Positions 51,067-61,437 of a stretch of 64,000 nucleotides of DNA are shown piece after piece (the first letter of the stretch is position 1; each line of letters starts with the position of its first letter). The notes under the pieces were generated by a model. The model had not been told where the DNA came from, made no database searches, and saw nothing but the letters and a program-made list of their open reading frames with translations. The position numbers and the translations under genes are program-made. The stretch spans positions 4,464,001 through 4,528,000 of the forward strand of contig NW_026944386.1 in NCBI RefSeq assembly GCF_033439725.1, written 5' to 3'. This stretch comes from Neurospora tetraspora. Lineage: Eukaryota > Ascomycota > Sordariomycetes > Sordariales > Sordariaceae.

Positions 51067-51114
51067 AACATGAAGATAACACAAGAATCCGACAGATACT
51101 AGCAAGCCGTACCA

Positions 51115-52625
51115 TTACAGCTGCTCCTCCAACTCATACTCCTCCACCACCTTTACCTCCCAACCCCAACAACCGTCTGGTCCCTTTCTATAGGCCAAGA
51201 GCTTATCCTCATCGTGTTCAGCGTCCCACTCGTCCGCGAACTTCTTCAACCGTGAAGGCCGAAACATTGTCCTCGGCCTTTGCCAAAACGTGGAAAGGAC
51301 TTTGGGGGCTTTGGGCGCGATGGGCCAAGGCATTCAGCAGCTCAAGTGGGCTCATCGAATAGACCCTATCAAGCTTCCAGCAGCCCCAATGCAGGACAAT
51401 AACAGCCACGATCCCGGCAATACCAGTGACTAGGGCCATAGTGTAACACAACTGCGCCCGCTCGTTATCCCCCAACCACTGGCCTTCGATCCTTTCGCTG
51501 AAATACGGTACGCATTTGGTCTCGTTGGTATGGATCGCTGCGATTACCGAAACTCTCAGGGCTAACTGCCGGTACATCCAAAGAATGTCGTCCATGGGCG
51601 ATTTGAATCCCAATCTTGCACGGGTGCTCACTGTCCCATTGGGAATTAGACTTGTTGACTTATGAGGCTGCGAATATGGCTCTGATAGCCTGTACCAAAC
51701 TGGTCATCGTCATAGTGCCACCAATGTCGGCCATACACGGCGCCAAATTTCGTACCATAGAGGCTTTGGCCTAACTTCGTAAGAAGCTGCAAGCGCTTGT
51801 CATCCAGGACGGGAGTAAGTAAATGCCGGTTGAGAGGCAGAAAGTTTGTATGTCGTATTTACGGTCAATAAATGACCGCTTGGCCCCGGCTCGTCCCTGA
51901 TGTCAGTCGAAAAGAGGGTTTGGGTGCCCTCGGCTGGGAGTACGGCTTCGAAATTGTATTGGCGACTAGTTGAAACCGAGCAAATCTCAGACCATCCGAA
52001 CCCCTACGGCAATGTTAGTTGTCTAATTTTTTCCTGCAAGAAACTGCCATTCTAGATCGTTAGAGGTACTTACGAGAGTATCCACGGAGCATTTATCACA
52101 AATCTTCACGGGAAATTGAACGGCTGTGCTCGTCAGATACCCCCGATAGGCTGTCATGATCGGATGGTTTATGGCAAACACGGAAGCGAACGGAGGAGGG
52201 ATAATATTCGGAGTGATATGGATGTTTGCCGTTCCATTGCGGCCAAGGACAACGTCGTCCTGATATAGAGAATGGGCCCATAGCCACGCGTTTGCGGGGA
52301 TTGCGATAACGAAAAGAATGGACACTAGGACATCGAAATATCAGCAATGCACCAACAGGCAACAGGAACTCGGGTACACGGAATAAAGTAAGGGGCACAA
52401 TAACTTACGCCAGGCTGTCCAAAGGGACTTTCCGCGCCGAATAGCTTTGGTGATCGTTCCAAGAATGGGAACGGGATGTAATGCTGCGAATATTCTCAAG
52501 CAGACAAAACGTTTCATCCCGGAGGACAAATCTGATAAACGAATTTCCATTTGGTCATATACATTGGACGTAGCACCGTTGGTGATGTACAAGATGCGTT
52601 GTTGGATGGAAAAGGAGAGAGCAAG
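51115..52625 (-). pseudogene. Membrane-protein family copy P1 (probably broken)
   Basis: Spliced parts are visible: an exon ending at 52409 (IQQRILYITNGA..., LHPVPILGTITKAIRRGKSL), exon 52324-52074 (LSILFVIAIPANAW..., VKICDKCSVDTL) and an exon from 52003 (GFGWSEICSVSTS...). The introns (52325-52408 and 52004-52073) sit at the same places and phases as in copy P3. The C-terminal part has the family signature SPMDDILWMYRQLALRVSV, a membrane span and SPLELLNALAHR, then an acidic tail ending at 51115. The last exon changes frame at least three times: after TGA 51802-51800, after TAA 51648-51646, and near 51260. No splice sites explain these changes. The N-terminal exon is not identified. The family is an uncharacterised fungal multi-pass protein; function unknown. 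Confidence 0.65.
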
Positions 52626-53132
52626 ACGTCCAAGAAATTAGGCGGCAAAATCCGGCCCCATTTCTTGAATGACTTGAGCGGTCACACTTGCAGACGCCTT
52701 CACGACTGGTATAGTTCTTTCCATCCTAAAACAGACTTCAAAAGATTGTGGGTCCATTACGGCGCGAGGCATTCGGGAAGGCAGCAGAAGAAGCAGGAAA
52801 GACTTGAACGGCTCCACCAACTTCGGTCATGGGACTTTGCCGAAGGTAGACGGGACGGGAAGGAGCGAATTGTGAGGGTGTCGTCACGGGGCGAGCAGAC
52901 GGGGTGGGCACGATTGGACATTGTTGTTCGCAATTTGAACGCGAGTCCAGGAAAGGACAATTGGCAGGCGGGAGGGACATAACAATCTGGCCGAAAAAGG
53001 GTTGACCAGGGTAAGGAGGAAAGGAGGTGTCAGAGAGGGTTGGTGGTTGATGCTGTAGAAAAATCGAAACCGAAGCATGGAAACCTAGAGGTTTGGGAAG
53101 GAGTGTCGGTAAATGGGCGCCAGGACACAGAC

Positions 53133-53389
53133 TACCGTAGTAACTCGGGAAATTGGCAATAGAGCTATCCCTCTTTAAGCGCCGGGCAGGGCAGAAATCT
53201 ATACAGGGCAAGCCAGAGCCTGTACATTGAAACGCACGCAAGTTAGAGTAATAGGCATTGTCCTCGAGTTTTCACTAACGGGACAGACACATCTGCTGGT
53301 GTATGCGTGCTTACGGAGCGCCGCGTTCTGCCCTGCCAGGCGCTCGAAGAGGGATAGCTCTATTGCCAATTTCCCGAGTTACTACGGTA
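53133..53389. mobile_element. MITE-like element A, about 60-bp inverted ends, TA flanks
   Basis: TA then CCGTAGTAACTCGGGAAATT... runs about 60 bp to ...CGCC(GG)GCAGGGCAGAA and returns as its reverse complement ending CTACGGTA at 53389. The arms are nearly perfect, with a few mismatches near the inner end. The 130-bp centre resembles that of element B (GAGTTTTCACTAAC..., GTATGCGTGCTTACGG). No coding capacity. Confidence 0.85.
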
Positions 53390-53810
53390 GTGTGGTTCTT
53401 TCCATTTCATGTTCCCAACTTCAGGTTGTGTGCGTTCAGGAGTTGCCGTCTTCGATGAAGGCTCGATGGTTCTTTCCCGGTGCCGGCTGGAGTGCTCGTA
53501 ACAACGATTACACCGAGGCTCCTGCGGCACTGCTGCTGCTTCTACATATTTTCCCAAAATCACCAGAAGCGAGAACAGTGCATTCAAAGCAGAGGGCAGC
53601 AACCTGCATTCCCCAAGGTCCAGTTCAGATCCGCGGTAGTGCAGTATGGGGAAGCCTGCCTTACCGTGCAGGGTCCGCAGCTGTACCCTGCACAGTAATG
53701 CAACAGTAAGCGCAGTACAGCAGTACGATATACCGGTTTACTGGCATAACGAACGCACAGAGCGCAGTAAGCCAGTAATGTCGTGATGCTTGGCATGGTG
53801 TTGAGGTCCC

Positions 53811-54281
53811 TACCGTAGAAACTCGCGAAAGTCGCCAAAAGCTATCCCTCTTGAAGCGTTGGGCATATGGCAGATGTGTACAGGTAGCTGGCAGGACAAG
53901 GCCAGGCCCTGTGCACTTGAATGTATTTAAGTTACCGCAAAGACTCGGGCCGTTAATTTTCAGCTTCCAGGGAAATCAGACATAATCAGTACACTTGAGG
54001 CACCTCTAGCATTGCAGACTGCTCGAATCTCTTCCAAAACCCAAACCCTAAGGCACTTAATACATAGATTCTATCAGTTGGGCCCTGTTAGCTGAAAATC
54101 AACGGCCCGAGTATTTGCGGTAATGCGGTGGGCAATGTCCTTGAGTTTTCACTAACTGCCCTGGACGAGCACATATGCTGGCATATGCGTGCTTACGGGG
54201 CATGCTTATGACAGATTTCTGCCATATGTCCGGCGCTTAAAGAGGGATAGCTTTTGACGACTTTCTCGAGTTTCTACGGTA
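53811..54281. mobile_element. MITE-like element B, relative of A, interrupted by C
   Basis: Ends at TA 53811-53812 and TA 54280-54281. Arms begin CCGTAGAAACTCGCGAAAGT and share AGCTATCCCTCTT with element A. The centre matches A (CCTTGAGTTTTCACTAAC, ATGCGTGCTTACGG) apart from the 190-bp insertion C. It ends about 250 bp before the pentapeptide-repeat gene's ATG, so it borders that gene's promoter. Confidence 0.85.
53933..54122. mobile_element. MITE-like element C nested in B at a TA site
   Basis: TA, then CCGCAAAGACTCGGGCCGTT plus AATTTTCAGCT. The other end carries the reverse complement of CCGCAAATACTCGGGCCGTT plus GATTTTCAGCT, then TA. The two ends differ at two positions over about 31 bp. 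Element A, at the matching place, has no such insert, giving an empty-site comparison with TA duplication, as in Tc1/mariner-type transposition. Confidence 0.88.
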
Positions 54282-54374
54282 TCTCTGTTAGTATGGCCCT
54301 GATACTTCGTCGGTTACTCGGAAGTCTGTGTTGACTAAGTACCCAGAACCAGGGCAGCGTATAGTTGATTGTCG

Positions 54375-54384
54375 TATATATAAG
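54375..54384 (+). promoter_or_regulatory. TATA box of the pentapeptide-repeat gene
   Basis: TATATATAAG lies 151 bp upstream of the preferred ATG at 54535 and downstream of an alternative ATG at 54328. It argues for the later start. Confidence 0.6.
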
Positions 54385-54534
54385 GGCGAGGTCTACTGTG
54401 AAATCCAACACATCTTTCTCTTTCTTATCATCACCTTCTCCATCTTGTTAAATAGCAGGGACCCTCCAACTTCAACCACCAAACTCACCACTCAGTCTTT
54501 CACATCATCTCCCATCATCTTCGAAGTTGCTACT

Positions 54535-55275
54535 ATGAGGTTTCTTCCTACCGTTGCTGCCCTTACCGGCGTTGCCCTTACCGGCGCTGCCCTTACCGGC
54601 GCTGCCCCTACCGGCGCTGCCACTACCGACGCTATCCTTACCGGCGCTGCCCCCCCTACCGGCGATGCCCTTACCGGCGCTGCCCCCCCTACCGGCGATG
54701 CCCTTACCGGCGCTGCCCCCCCTACCGGCGATGCCCCTACCGGCGATGCCCTTACCGGCGCTGCCCCCCCTACCGGCGATGCCCCTACCGGCGATGTCCT
54801 TACCGGCGATTGCCCTACCGGCGCTGCCCCCCCTACCGGCGATGCCCTTACCGGCGCTGCCCCCCCTACCGGCGATGCCCTTGCCGGCGCTGCCCCTACC
54901 GGCGATGCCCCTACCGGCGATGCCCCTACCGGCGATGCCCCTACCGGCGATGCCCCTACCGGCGATGCCCCTACCGGCGATGCCCTTACCGGCGATGCCC
55001 CTACCGACCTCCCTACTGCCCAACTTGACTTGTCCAAGTACAGCCTCTCCGAAATTACCGCAGCTTACTTGGCTTATACTGCGAAGGCAATGTCCGGAAT
55101 CGACGGGACACCTCAGTCTTCGACTACGAATGCTGGTGTAGGGGGGGCTGTCTGCCCCTGCTTGGGGGTAGCAACTGCAATTGTCAACGGCTTTCTGGCG
55201 CTTCTAGGCCCGGCGCTTCTAAACCCAGCGCTTCTAAACCCAGGGGCACAATGTGTGTCTTGCCCACAATGTTAG
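54535..55275 (+). CDS. Secreted-looking pentapeptide-repeat protein with Cys-rich C-terminus
   Basis: A 246-residue protein from ATG 54535; the same frame opens at 54328, but that ATG precedes the TATA box. It starts MRFLPTVAALTGVALTGAAL, a plausible signal peptide that merges into the repeats. About residues 10-158 are tandem pentapeptides of the type [L/P]TG[D/A]A, with APP inserts. The unique C-terminus (about 159-246) contains LDLSKYSLSEITAAYLAYTA, then GGAVCPCLGVATAIVNGFLA, LLNPALLNP and a CVSCPQC end: six Cys in two clusters. I do not recognise a family. The design (signal, Gly/Thr/Asp repeat, short hydrophobic Cys tail) resembles surface or wall proteins in outline only. No intron is evident. 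Flanked on the left by MITE B. Confidence 0.68.
   Translation: MRFLPTVAALTGVALTGAALTGAAPTGAATTDAILTGAAPPTGDALTGAAPPTGDALTGAAPPTGDAPTGDALTGAAPPTGDAPTGDVLTGDCPTGAAPPTGDALTGAAPPTGDALAGAAPTGDAPTGDAPTGDAPTGDAPTGDAPTGDALTGDAPTDLPTAQLDLSKYSLSEITAAYLAYTAKAMSGIDGTPQSSTTNAGVGGAVCPCLGVATAIVNGFLALLGPALLNPALLNPGAQCVSCPQC
54565..55005 (+). repeat. 15-bp-based coding minisatellite
   Basis: About 29 units of CTTACCGGCGATGCC or CCTACCGGCGATGCC and variants (GCTGCC for GATGCC), some with a CCCCCT insert adding two codons. Because units and inserts are multiples of three and lack stops in most frames, several other frames on both strands stay open across it; these are by-products. Confidence 0.92.
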
Positions 55276-57093
55276 GTTGTCTTGGATTGTGGGTGGGATT
55301 ACACCTTCGCGGTACGTCTTCGTGTCCTCCTAGTCGCATCTTACCTTGCACGATATCTTACTTTACGCAAAACCGGGCATGCAACCATGCATATTTCTCG
55401 ATGAGAATGGAACTAACGGGTCTGATTTGGGACAAACAGATATCATGTTCCTCGCCATCCGAAACATTTTGCGAGCAGCTTGAGAAGCCTAGGTAGACAG
55501 GTCCCTGACTTTGTCGCCACCGCCCTTCCACTCGCCCGCACAAACCCAAAGATACCTGGCAATAGGGCAGAGAGCCGCATATGTGACGGATTGGGGCAGG
55601 GTACGGAAGGAAAGATGGGGATATATATGCTGAAAGGATATGTGCGCATGTTTGGGCTTTTGTCATTCACCAAGGGAAAACCATAGGTGATTACCTACCT
55701 ACCCTTTTCAAGCAAGCAGAAAGAACTAGCTTCAAGATTAGAAACAAGTAGTAGTTTGTCCTGTAGCCAAGTGATTGATAAAATAGGTAGTTCTTCCAAT
55801 TTTGTTCGTTCGTGATTGTCGTGATGTTCCTTCGATTTTAATTCATGACTACCTAGGTAACTTTTTGACTTTGTCCTCGGCCACTCGGCCTGCTCGTAAA
55901 TACAACCTGGAAGTCGGTACCTTAACCAGGGGAAGCGGAAGGGGAGGGGGGACAGGAACAGGGAAAGGGAAAGGGGGAGAGGATCAAGCAAGTGAGAGGC
56001 AGACTGAGGGAGATCTTTGGAGAGAAGGTCTATGATTTTTTCAGTCCGGAGTTGATGGATTTGATTGCGGCGTGGGAGGGGAGGAGGAGTGGGAAGTTGA
56101 AGAAGGTGGTGAAGGAGTAGAGCTAGGTAGAGGTGCAGTCCAATACTGATTTGTTTGTTAGTTTGGTACTGGGAGTGAGACCTATCCCACCTCGTCCTGA
56201 ATGCCTTAATGGTGCTTTGAAATGCATAATCATTAGCCATAAACACTTTTTTAGTTTCTAGTTTGATATATTTACAGTAGTGTCACGCCTTTGGCATCGA
56301 CGAAGATACCTAGCGAAACAGAAGTATAGGGAAGGTTTGAAGGCTTGAAGCATTTGATTCTAATTTATAAACGTGTCTCGCCCCCTCTCAACTTCTCCTT
56401 CGCCAAGCGACGAATTCAGGTACTCGCTTTGTAATCCCAATAATCACTCTTCACGACCAAAACAAGCCCTCAAGCGCAGATCGCTGTAAAACACCTTCAC
56501 ACTTCTAATCCACACTATATGATGAGCAGAAGCTCCTAGTATATAGAAAGGGATCAGACGGTTGTTGGGCTTCCGAGATAAAGGTGAAAGAACCCGAGTC
56601 ATCGGGGTAGCAGCAAGAGAGTGACGTGAAAAATGGGACGAATGCTTGAAGATAGCATGGCGAGAAACTCGGCAGAGTGGGAAGTGTTATTGGGGGGTTG
56701 TATAGCCTTATCAAGGCAATCATTTTTTGACTTTTGTGCGTTTCATTTGATACAGGAAACCAGGGGTTCCAGCACCTCATTTACAAAGCGAGAGATGGAG
56801 ATATGATTCGGGAGATAGCTTCTTCGGTCATAAGAAGAACCGACCAATGATTCTCATTAACAACGAACTAATATAAAAGGAAAAAAATAATGTAATGAGT
56901 AAGAAACCTCCTTGCCCCAAAGTCTAGAAATATATGTGTGTAACGTATAAAAGTTAAGTTAAAAATGATTGCCTTAATAAGGCTCCAAAGTACAGGTGGG
57001 TGGATGGGAAGGGGTTCTTATATGCGATGACAGCCCAGATGGGATGAAAAGAAAGACCCAAAACATGAAGATAACACAAGAATCCGACAGATA
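55276..57093. other. Intergenic region with a possible gene fragment
   Basis: No complete gene. One coding-like stretch on the plus strand ends at TAG 56118-56120 (GRLREIFGEKVYDFFSPELM, then DLIAAWEGRRSGKLKKVVKE). It could start at an acceptor near 55929 (CTTAACCAG), but no upstream exon was found. A 183-codon minus frame over the same place is probably its shadow. The rest is AT-rich spacer. Confidence 0.4.
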
Positions 57094-58565
57094 CTAGACC
57101 ACCGAGGTCACCCTACCTCTAAACCGGACTTTCGTCATCCTCAAATCCGCATCCTCAACCTCCTCCACACTACCACCCTCCTCTACACCACGACCCTCCT
57201 CCACATCACCATACTTCTCCACATCACCATCATCCTCAACATCACCATCCTCCAATTTCTTCACAAGCTCGGACCCTTCCAAGTTGAGGCCCAAAACCAT
57301 CGATAGGCCATTGTTTGCCGATAACATGGTCCCAAATGTAGTCTGCCGCACCGTAGTACTGAACCAAACCAAGTAATAGAACCCCTGCGTACACCGCGAA
57401 ATAGGCCCATATGGACAGCTCCCCGGTCCGTCTTGCCGTTTCCGGACCCTGCTGTGAATCCGGTGTGATGGCCGTAGGAGAATTCATCGACGTGGGGATT
57501 GATGACATCGGTGTTGTTGCTGTCGGACCCATCATAAAAGGGAGGACTGCGTCTTCAATTCCCCAAACACCCGTAGCTGTGAGCTCACCAAATCGAAGGG
57601 GCTTTCCGCTTCTCCCTTGGTCCTATTCACGGGCAAATTTGACGAGCTGGGAAGGATGGCTGTTGCATTTAGCCATGACAGTCAATAGGCTCCGCTCAGT
57701 GAGTTCGTAACCGTCGGTGCTTCGGGTGTGATGCAAAAATGCATTTGCGAGCTCAAGCGGGCTCATGGTGAAATCTCTTCCGAGCTTGTGGAAGCGCCAC
57801 TCGATGACCAGAATACACAACGGCCCAAAGAAACCGACGACTGCAGCGAGAGTGAAGAGGGCCATGTGCCTGATCTCTTGGATATTCTGGACAGTCTCTC
57901 CATAATAGGAGACCCGACGGGTTTCGTTCCCGTTGGTCGCTGTGATGACCGGGACCCGGAGGGCCAGTTCACGGTACATCTCCAGTATATCCATCGTGGG
58001 CGACTGGAACCGAACATTGCAGGGGTTCGGCCGATGGTGATTGGGAGCTTGGTGTTCGCCGTACGCTGGTGCAAGGTGACTCCTTTTTCCAGAGCCGCCG
58101 TCGTCCTCGCCCATATGCCACTTGGAGAGATCCCGTACCGCGCCGAAATACGTGTCGAAAAGGTCTTGGCCAACCCTTCTAAACGGTTTAAACCGCTGAT
58201 CGTGAAATCCTACTTGGGGTAGAATTCCCTGGTGGACAGGCATATAGACTAGTGCGGGGCAATTCTCGTAATAAGGGGAGTAGTGGACATTAGGGGATGG
58301 GTTGTACACGCTGCGAAGTATGTTAGCCTTTTTCTTCTTCCAGAACCCACGATGCGCGGGCTGAATCGACAAGAATGTTCGTCACATACGCTTCTTGGAG
58401 AGTCTTGTCTCTTTTGTAATAGGTCGTGTTGCCCTTGATATGCAAGCGATAGCTTGCAATAGATGGCCCGAGGGAGCACTGACTGAAGATGTACTTGCCG
58501 GTACATCCATACTCGGGCTTGTGGATGGTTTCAACGATTATCGAATAACCGCTGCCCGTGTCCAT
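57094..58565 (-). pseudogene. Membrane-protein family copy P2 (truncated, interrupted)
   Basis: One exon ends at 58390, followed by an intron at 58311-58389 (GTATGT donor, GCTAAC branch, CGCAG acceptor). The next exon, from 58310, reads YNPSPNVHYSPYYENC, VGFHDQRFKPF, then the family signature SPTMDILEMYRELALRVPV, a membrane span and SPLELANAFLHH. An in-frame TAG at 57625-57623 (KFARE*DQGRSGKPLRFGEL) is followed by about 127 coding-like residues in the same frame, with another hydrophobic span (WAYFAVYAGVLLLGLVQYY). A frame change near 57300 then leads to an acidic GDVE-rich tail ending at 57094. The exons matching the N-terminal half of P3 are absent. The last 55 bases downstream match P1's 3' sequence almost exactly. 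Confidence 0.65.
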
Positions 58566-58851
58566 GCTATCCCTTTACGGTAGTGTTACGTCCCCTTTAT
58601 ATGACCTCATGTAAAGCTGATAACCTGTTTAGTCCAGAAGATATGGTGTTTTGTCGAAAGTATGATCAGATGACTACATATGGGAATGGGAAATTGCAAG
58701 GTATGAAGCAACATGGAAACAGGGTCGATTTGTAAGAGAAAACGGAATGTAACGACGGTTGAATTCGTCAGCCACAGTCCGTCAGCCAAAATGGCGGACA
58801 GATGTGGCTACATGACTACGCGATCAACATGGTTATCCCACACCCCAACCA

Positions 58852-61437
58852 TTAGCGAAGCATCTCACCCTCGCGCACCTCTTCTGTGCGCCCGGCCTCG
58901 TCAAAACCGATGGTGGTTGCCGCCGGCATGAAGCCGTAGTTCATCTCCCCTTCCTCATCCATCCGGCAGAAATGTTTCTCGAGCTGGGCGGCAGTGGCAT
59001 TGGTGTTGCATTTGGCTAGGGCGCTGGAGAAGCCTTGGGCCAGCGGATCTGGCTGCTCGACCGTCGTTGGGCCTGGTGCCCGTGGGATGAATGCGTTTGC
59101 CAGTTCGAGAGGGCTCATTGAGACTGTACGCCCCAGCTCCCACCACCCCCAGCATACCACCACAAGGCCAACCTGGCCAATAAGGCCCACCAGAGCGGCA
59201 AGAACAAGAAATGGAATGCGTGCCACGTTCCAAACAACTTTTTTTGCCTGTAAACCCCACCACCTGTGTTTTTATGTGGCCAGGGCTATTGTCTGGGAGG
59301 TCGGCAGCGGCGAGTACGGACATGCGGAGAGCAAGTTCATCGTATATGTTTATGATTTCTTGGATGGGTGAATTGTAGGAGAGATGACAGGGCGCGTCCA
59401 CATTATGTTGTGGAGGTGTGCCTGTGACGGCGTCGACAATGATGATGATAGTACCGAAGATGTGCTGGTCCGGACACATGACTGCGGCCTTCCAAGCCGG
59501 CCACAAGGTGGCGTCGAGAAGCTCGAGGCAGTGCGCAGCCGATGTGTAGAGCAGCCAGAGAACCCTCATGAGGAAGGTCCTCGATGGTCAGTGATGCTGG
59601 AATATAGGTACGAGAAAAAGGGTCGTTGCCCTGAGTCGTCGCCAAGTGACCACATCATGTTACTGGGGTCGCAAAAGTACTCTGACAGTAGAAAGATGTC
59701 AATATGCCGTCCAAACGGGAATAGTGCGTGGGCTTGCGATCGTCATGGAGAAAGACCTCAAACTCACCTTCAAAGCCTGTGGGGCGCTTCTTCTGACTCT
59801 TCTTCTTCTTAGACTTTTTCTTCTTTGTACGTCGCGTCGAGGTGTGTGTTGAACATGGTGCGTCCCACACTGCCGAGATGCACAAACCGATTGTCGTGTA
59901 CGTGAAATACTCTGTTGAGGCCTGGGTACATCTGGTACTCGAGCTCGAAGGGGTAGCGCGGATATGTCTCACTAGGCAAAAGTGTTAGCCGCCAATTTGC
60001 GTTTTTGTCATCCCATCAGATAGAGATCGAATTCACTTACACAGATTCAATCACATTGTTCGGCTCAAACTTTGTCATCCGACCACGGACGTCGATCTGG
60101 TATCTCACGGTTGCGGGGGAGACTCGGCTAGGTACACTCCTTTACAGCCATCTTGAGGTTTGCGCAGAGTACTGATGCTGATTCCAAACCCGTTTGGGCC
60201 ATGTAAATCCGTGAATCCGTGATATCAATCTTGAATAGGTCGTAGGTGACAGAATCGAAGCGCGCGTCGAGGATGGGATCCTCAAAGTCATATGATCCGG
60301 CATGGAAGGACCAACACTTAGCATTCCACCCGAGCCCCTACAAAATGGTTAGTCATCCGATTGTCATCAACCACGAGCCTGCTTCGCAACTTACAAGAGC
60401 ATTCAAGGTGCAATTATCACAGACATCCTCGCCGAACATGATGGGTTGGTTTGCTTGCAAACCACGGAACGCGTTGAGGGAAGTGGCCGCCATGGAAGAG
60501 GGAAGAACCCCGTAATGGGTGACGTTGGGTGTCATGTCTACCGCAGCAATCCCAAAGAAAGGGATTGACGCCGTCTCTGTATGGTAGGCGCTGTGAATGA
60601 TTGGCGTGCGTGCAAACATTGTAGCTGTGACCAAGAGACAGACTAGAACATGAACGTATTAGTAACGCATCAAAGGAGAGTATAGTTCTTGGTAGTATTG
60701 AGTACTTATTGAGGGAAAATGGAGAGAGTATTGAGGGAAAATGGAGAGAGTGTTCAGGAAAAATGGAGAGATTGTTGAGGGAAAATGGAGAGAGTATTGA
60801 GGGAGAACGGATTAAATGAGAAGCAATAGAAGAAGAAGGGATGGAAGAAGAAGTGATGGAAGAAGAAGTTATGAAGAAGTGGTGAAGAAGATGTGATGAA
60901 GAAGAAGTGATGGAAGTGATAGAAGAAGTGAAGGAAGAAGTGAAGCAGTGATGGAAAAGGAAGTGATGGAAGAACGGATTCAAGTTGACTTACCCAAGCT
61001 CATGCGAACCGCTCTGCCGTGACAGAGAGCCATCACGGCGCCGACCACATTGATGGGGCTCGCCCAGTGATTGTAGAAATCGCTAATTCGCATTCCTCTC
61101 ATAGCTTGGAGCCAAAAGTGGACGACTCCTGCCTCGTAGAAAGCGACGCCCATCATCGCATTTCCGACGCTTGCGGCCGAGCCGACGATGTTGCCGAGTG
61201 TCGGCAGGAATGCTGGGCGCTCATCGAGCGGCCTCATATGGTCCCAGAGGATCGCAAACTACTCAACGCCGTAGCCTACAGGTAGAAAGCAGAGGACAAC
61301 TGTCAGAACAGGGACTTGTGAGTTGATGGGAATAGAATTGTGGACGTACACAGGACGTTGGTGATCATGGGCAGAACAACCCAAAGGGGCATTCGCCTGA
61401 AGAAGCCAGTGCGCCACTGCGAGTCACTGGAGTCCAT
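58852..61437 (-). pseudogene. Membrane-protein family copy P3 (most complete, several lesions)
   Basis: Six exons can be joined through introns 61276-61349, 60643-60993, 60338-60394, 59972-60040 and 59682-59767, all with good GT/AG sites. Content in order: MDSSDSQWRTGFFRRM, DERPAFLPTLGNIVGSAASV, FYNHWASPINVVGAVMAL, VCLLVTATMFARTPI, VCDNCTLNALGLGW, YQMYPGLNRVFHVHDNRFVH, NSPIQEIINIYDELALRMSV, then a membrane span and SPLELANAFIPRAP. Lesions: TAG at 61261-61259 in exon 2 (between YGVE and FAILWDH), frame changes in exon 4 (about 60110-60190), at the Lys/Glu-rich end of exon 5 (about 59810), and in exon 6 (TGA 59568-59566), plus a T7 run at 59239-59245 where the frame shifts by one. Some may be assembly errors or missed introns. 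The start at 61437 is tentative: upstream codons look coding, but the frame closes. Confidence 0.62.
60711..60810. repeat. 22-bp minisatellite inside P3 intron
   Basis: Four and a half copies of GAGGGAAAATGGAGAGAGTATT, followed by GAAGAAG-rich sequence to about 60960. It sits in the 351-nt second intron of P3, which is several times longer than its neighbours. On the transcribed strand it is pyrimidine-rich. Confidence 0.9.

Noticed and set aside
54492-55141. Long open frames on both strands across the pentapeptide repeat (172-195 codons)
   Set aside because: By-products of a stop-free repeat whose unit is a multiple of three; no start context or non-repeat domain.
55695-56246. 183-codon minus frame
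   Set aside because: Leu/His/Ser-rich antisense of a more protein-like plus-strand fragment.
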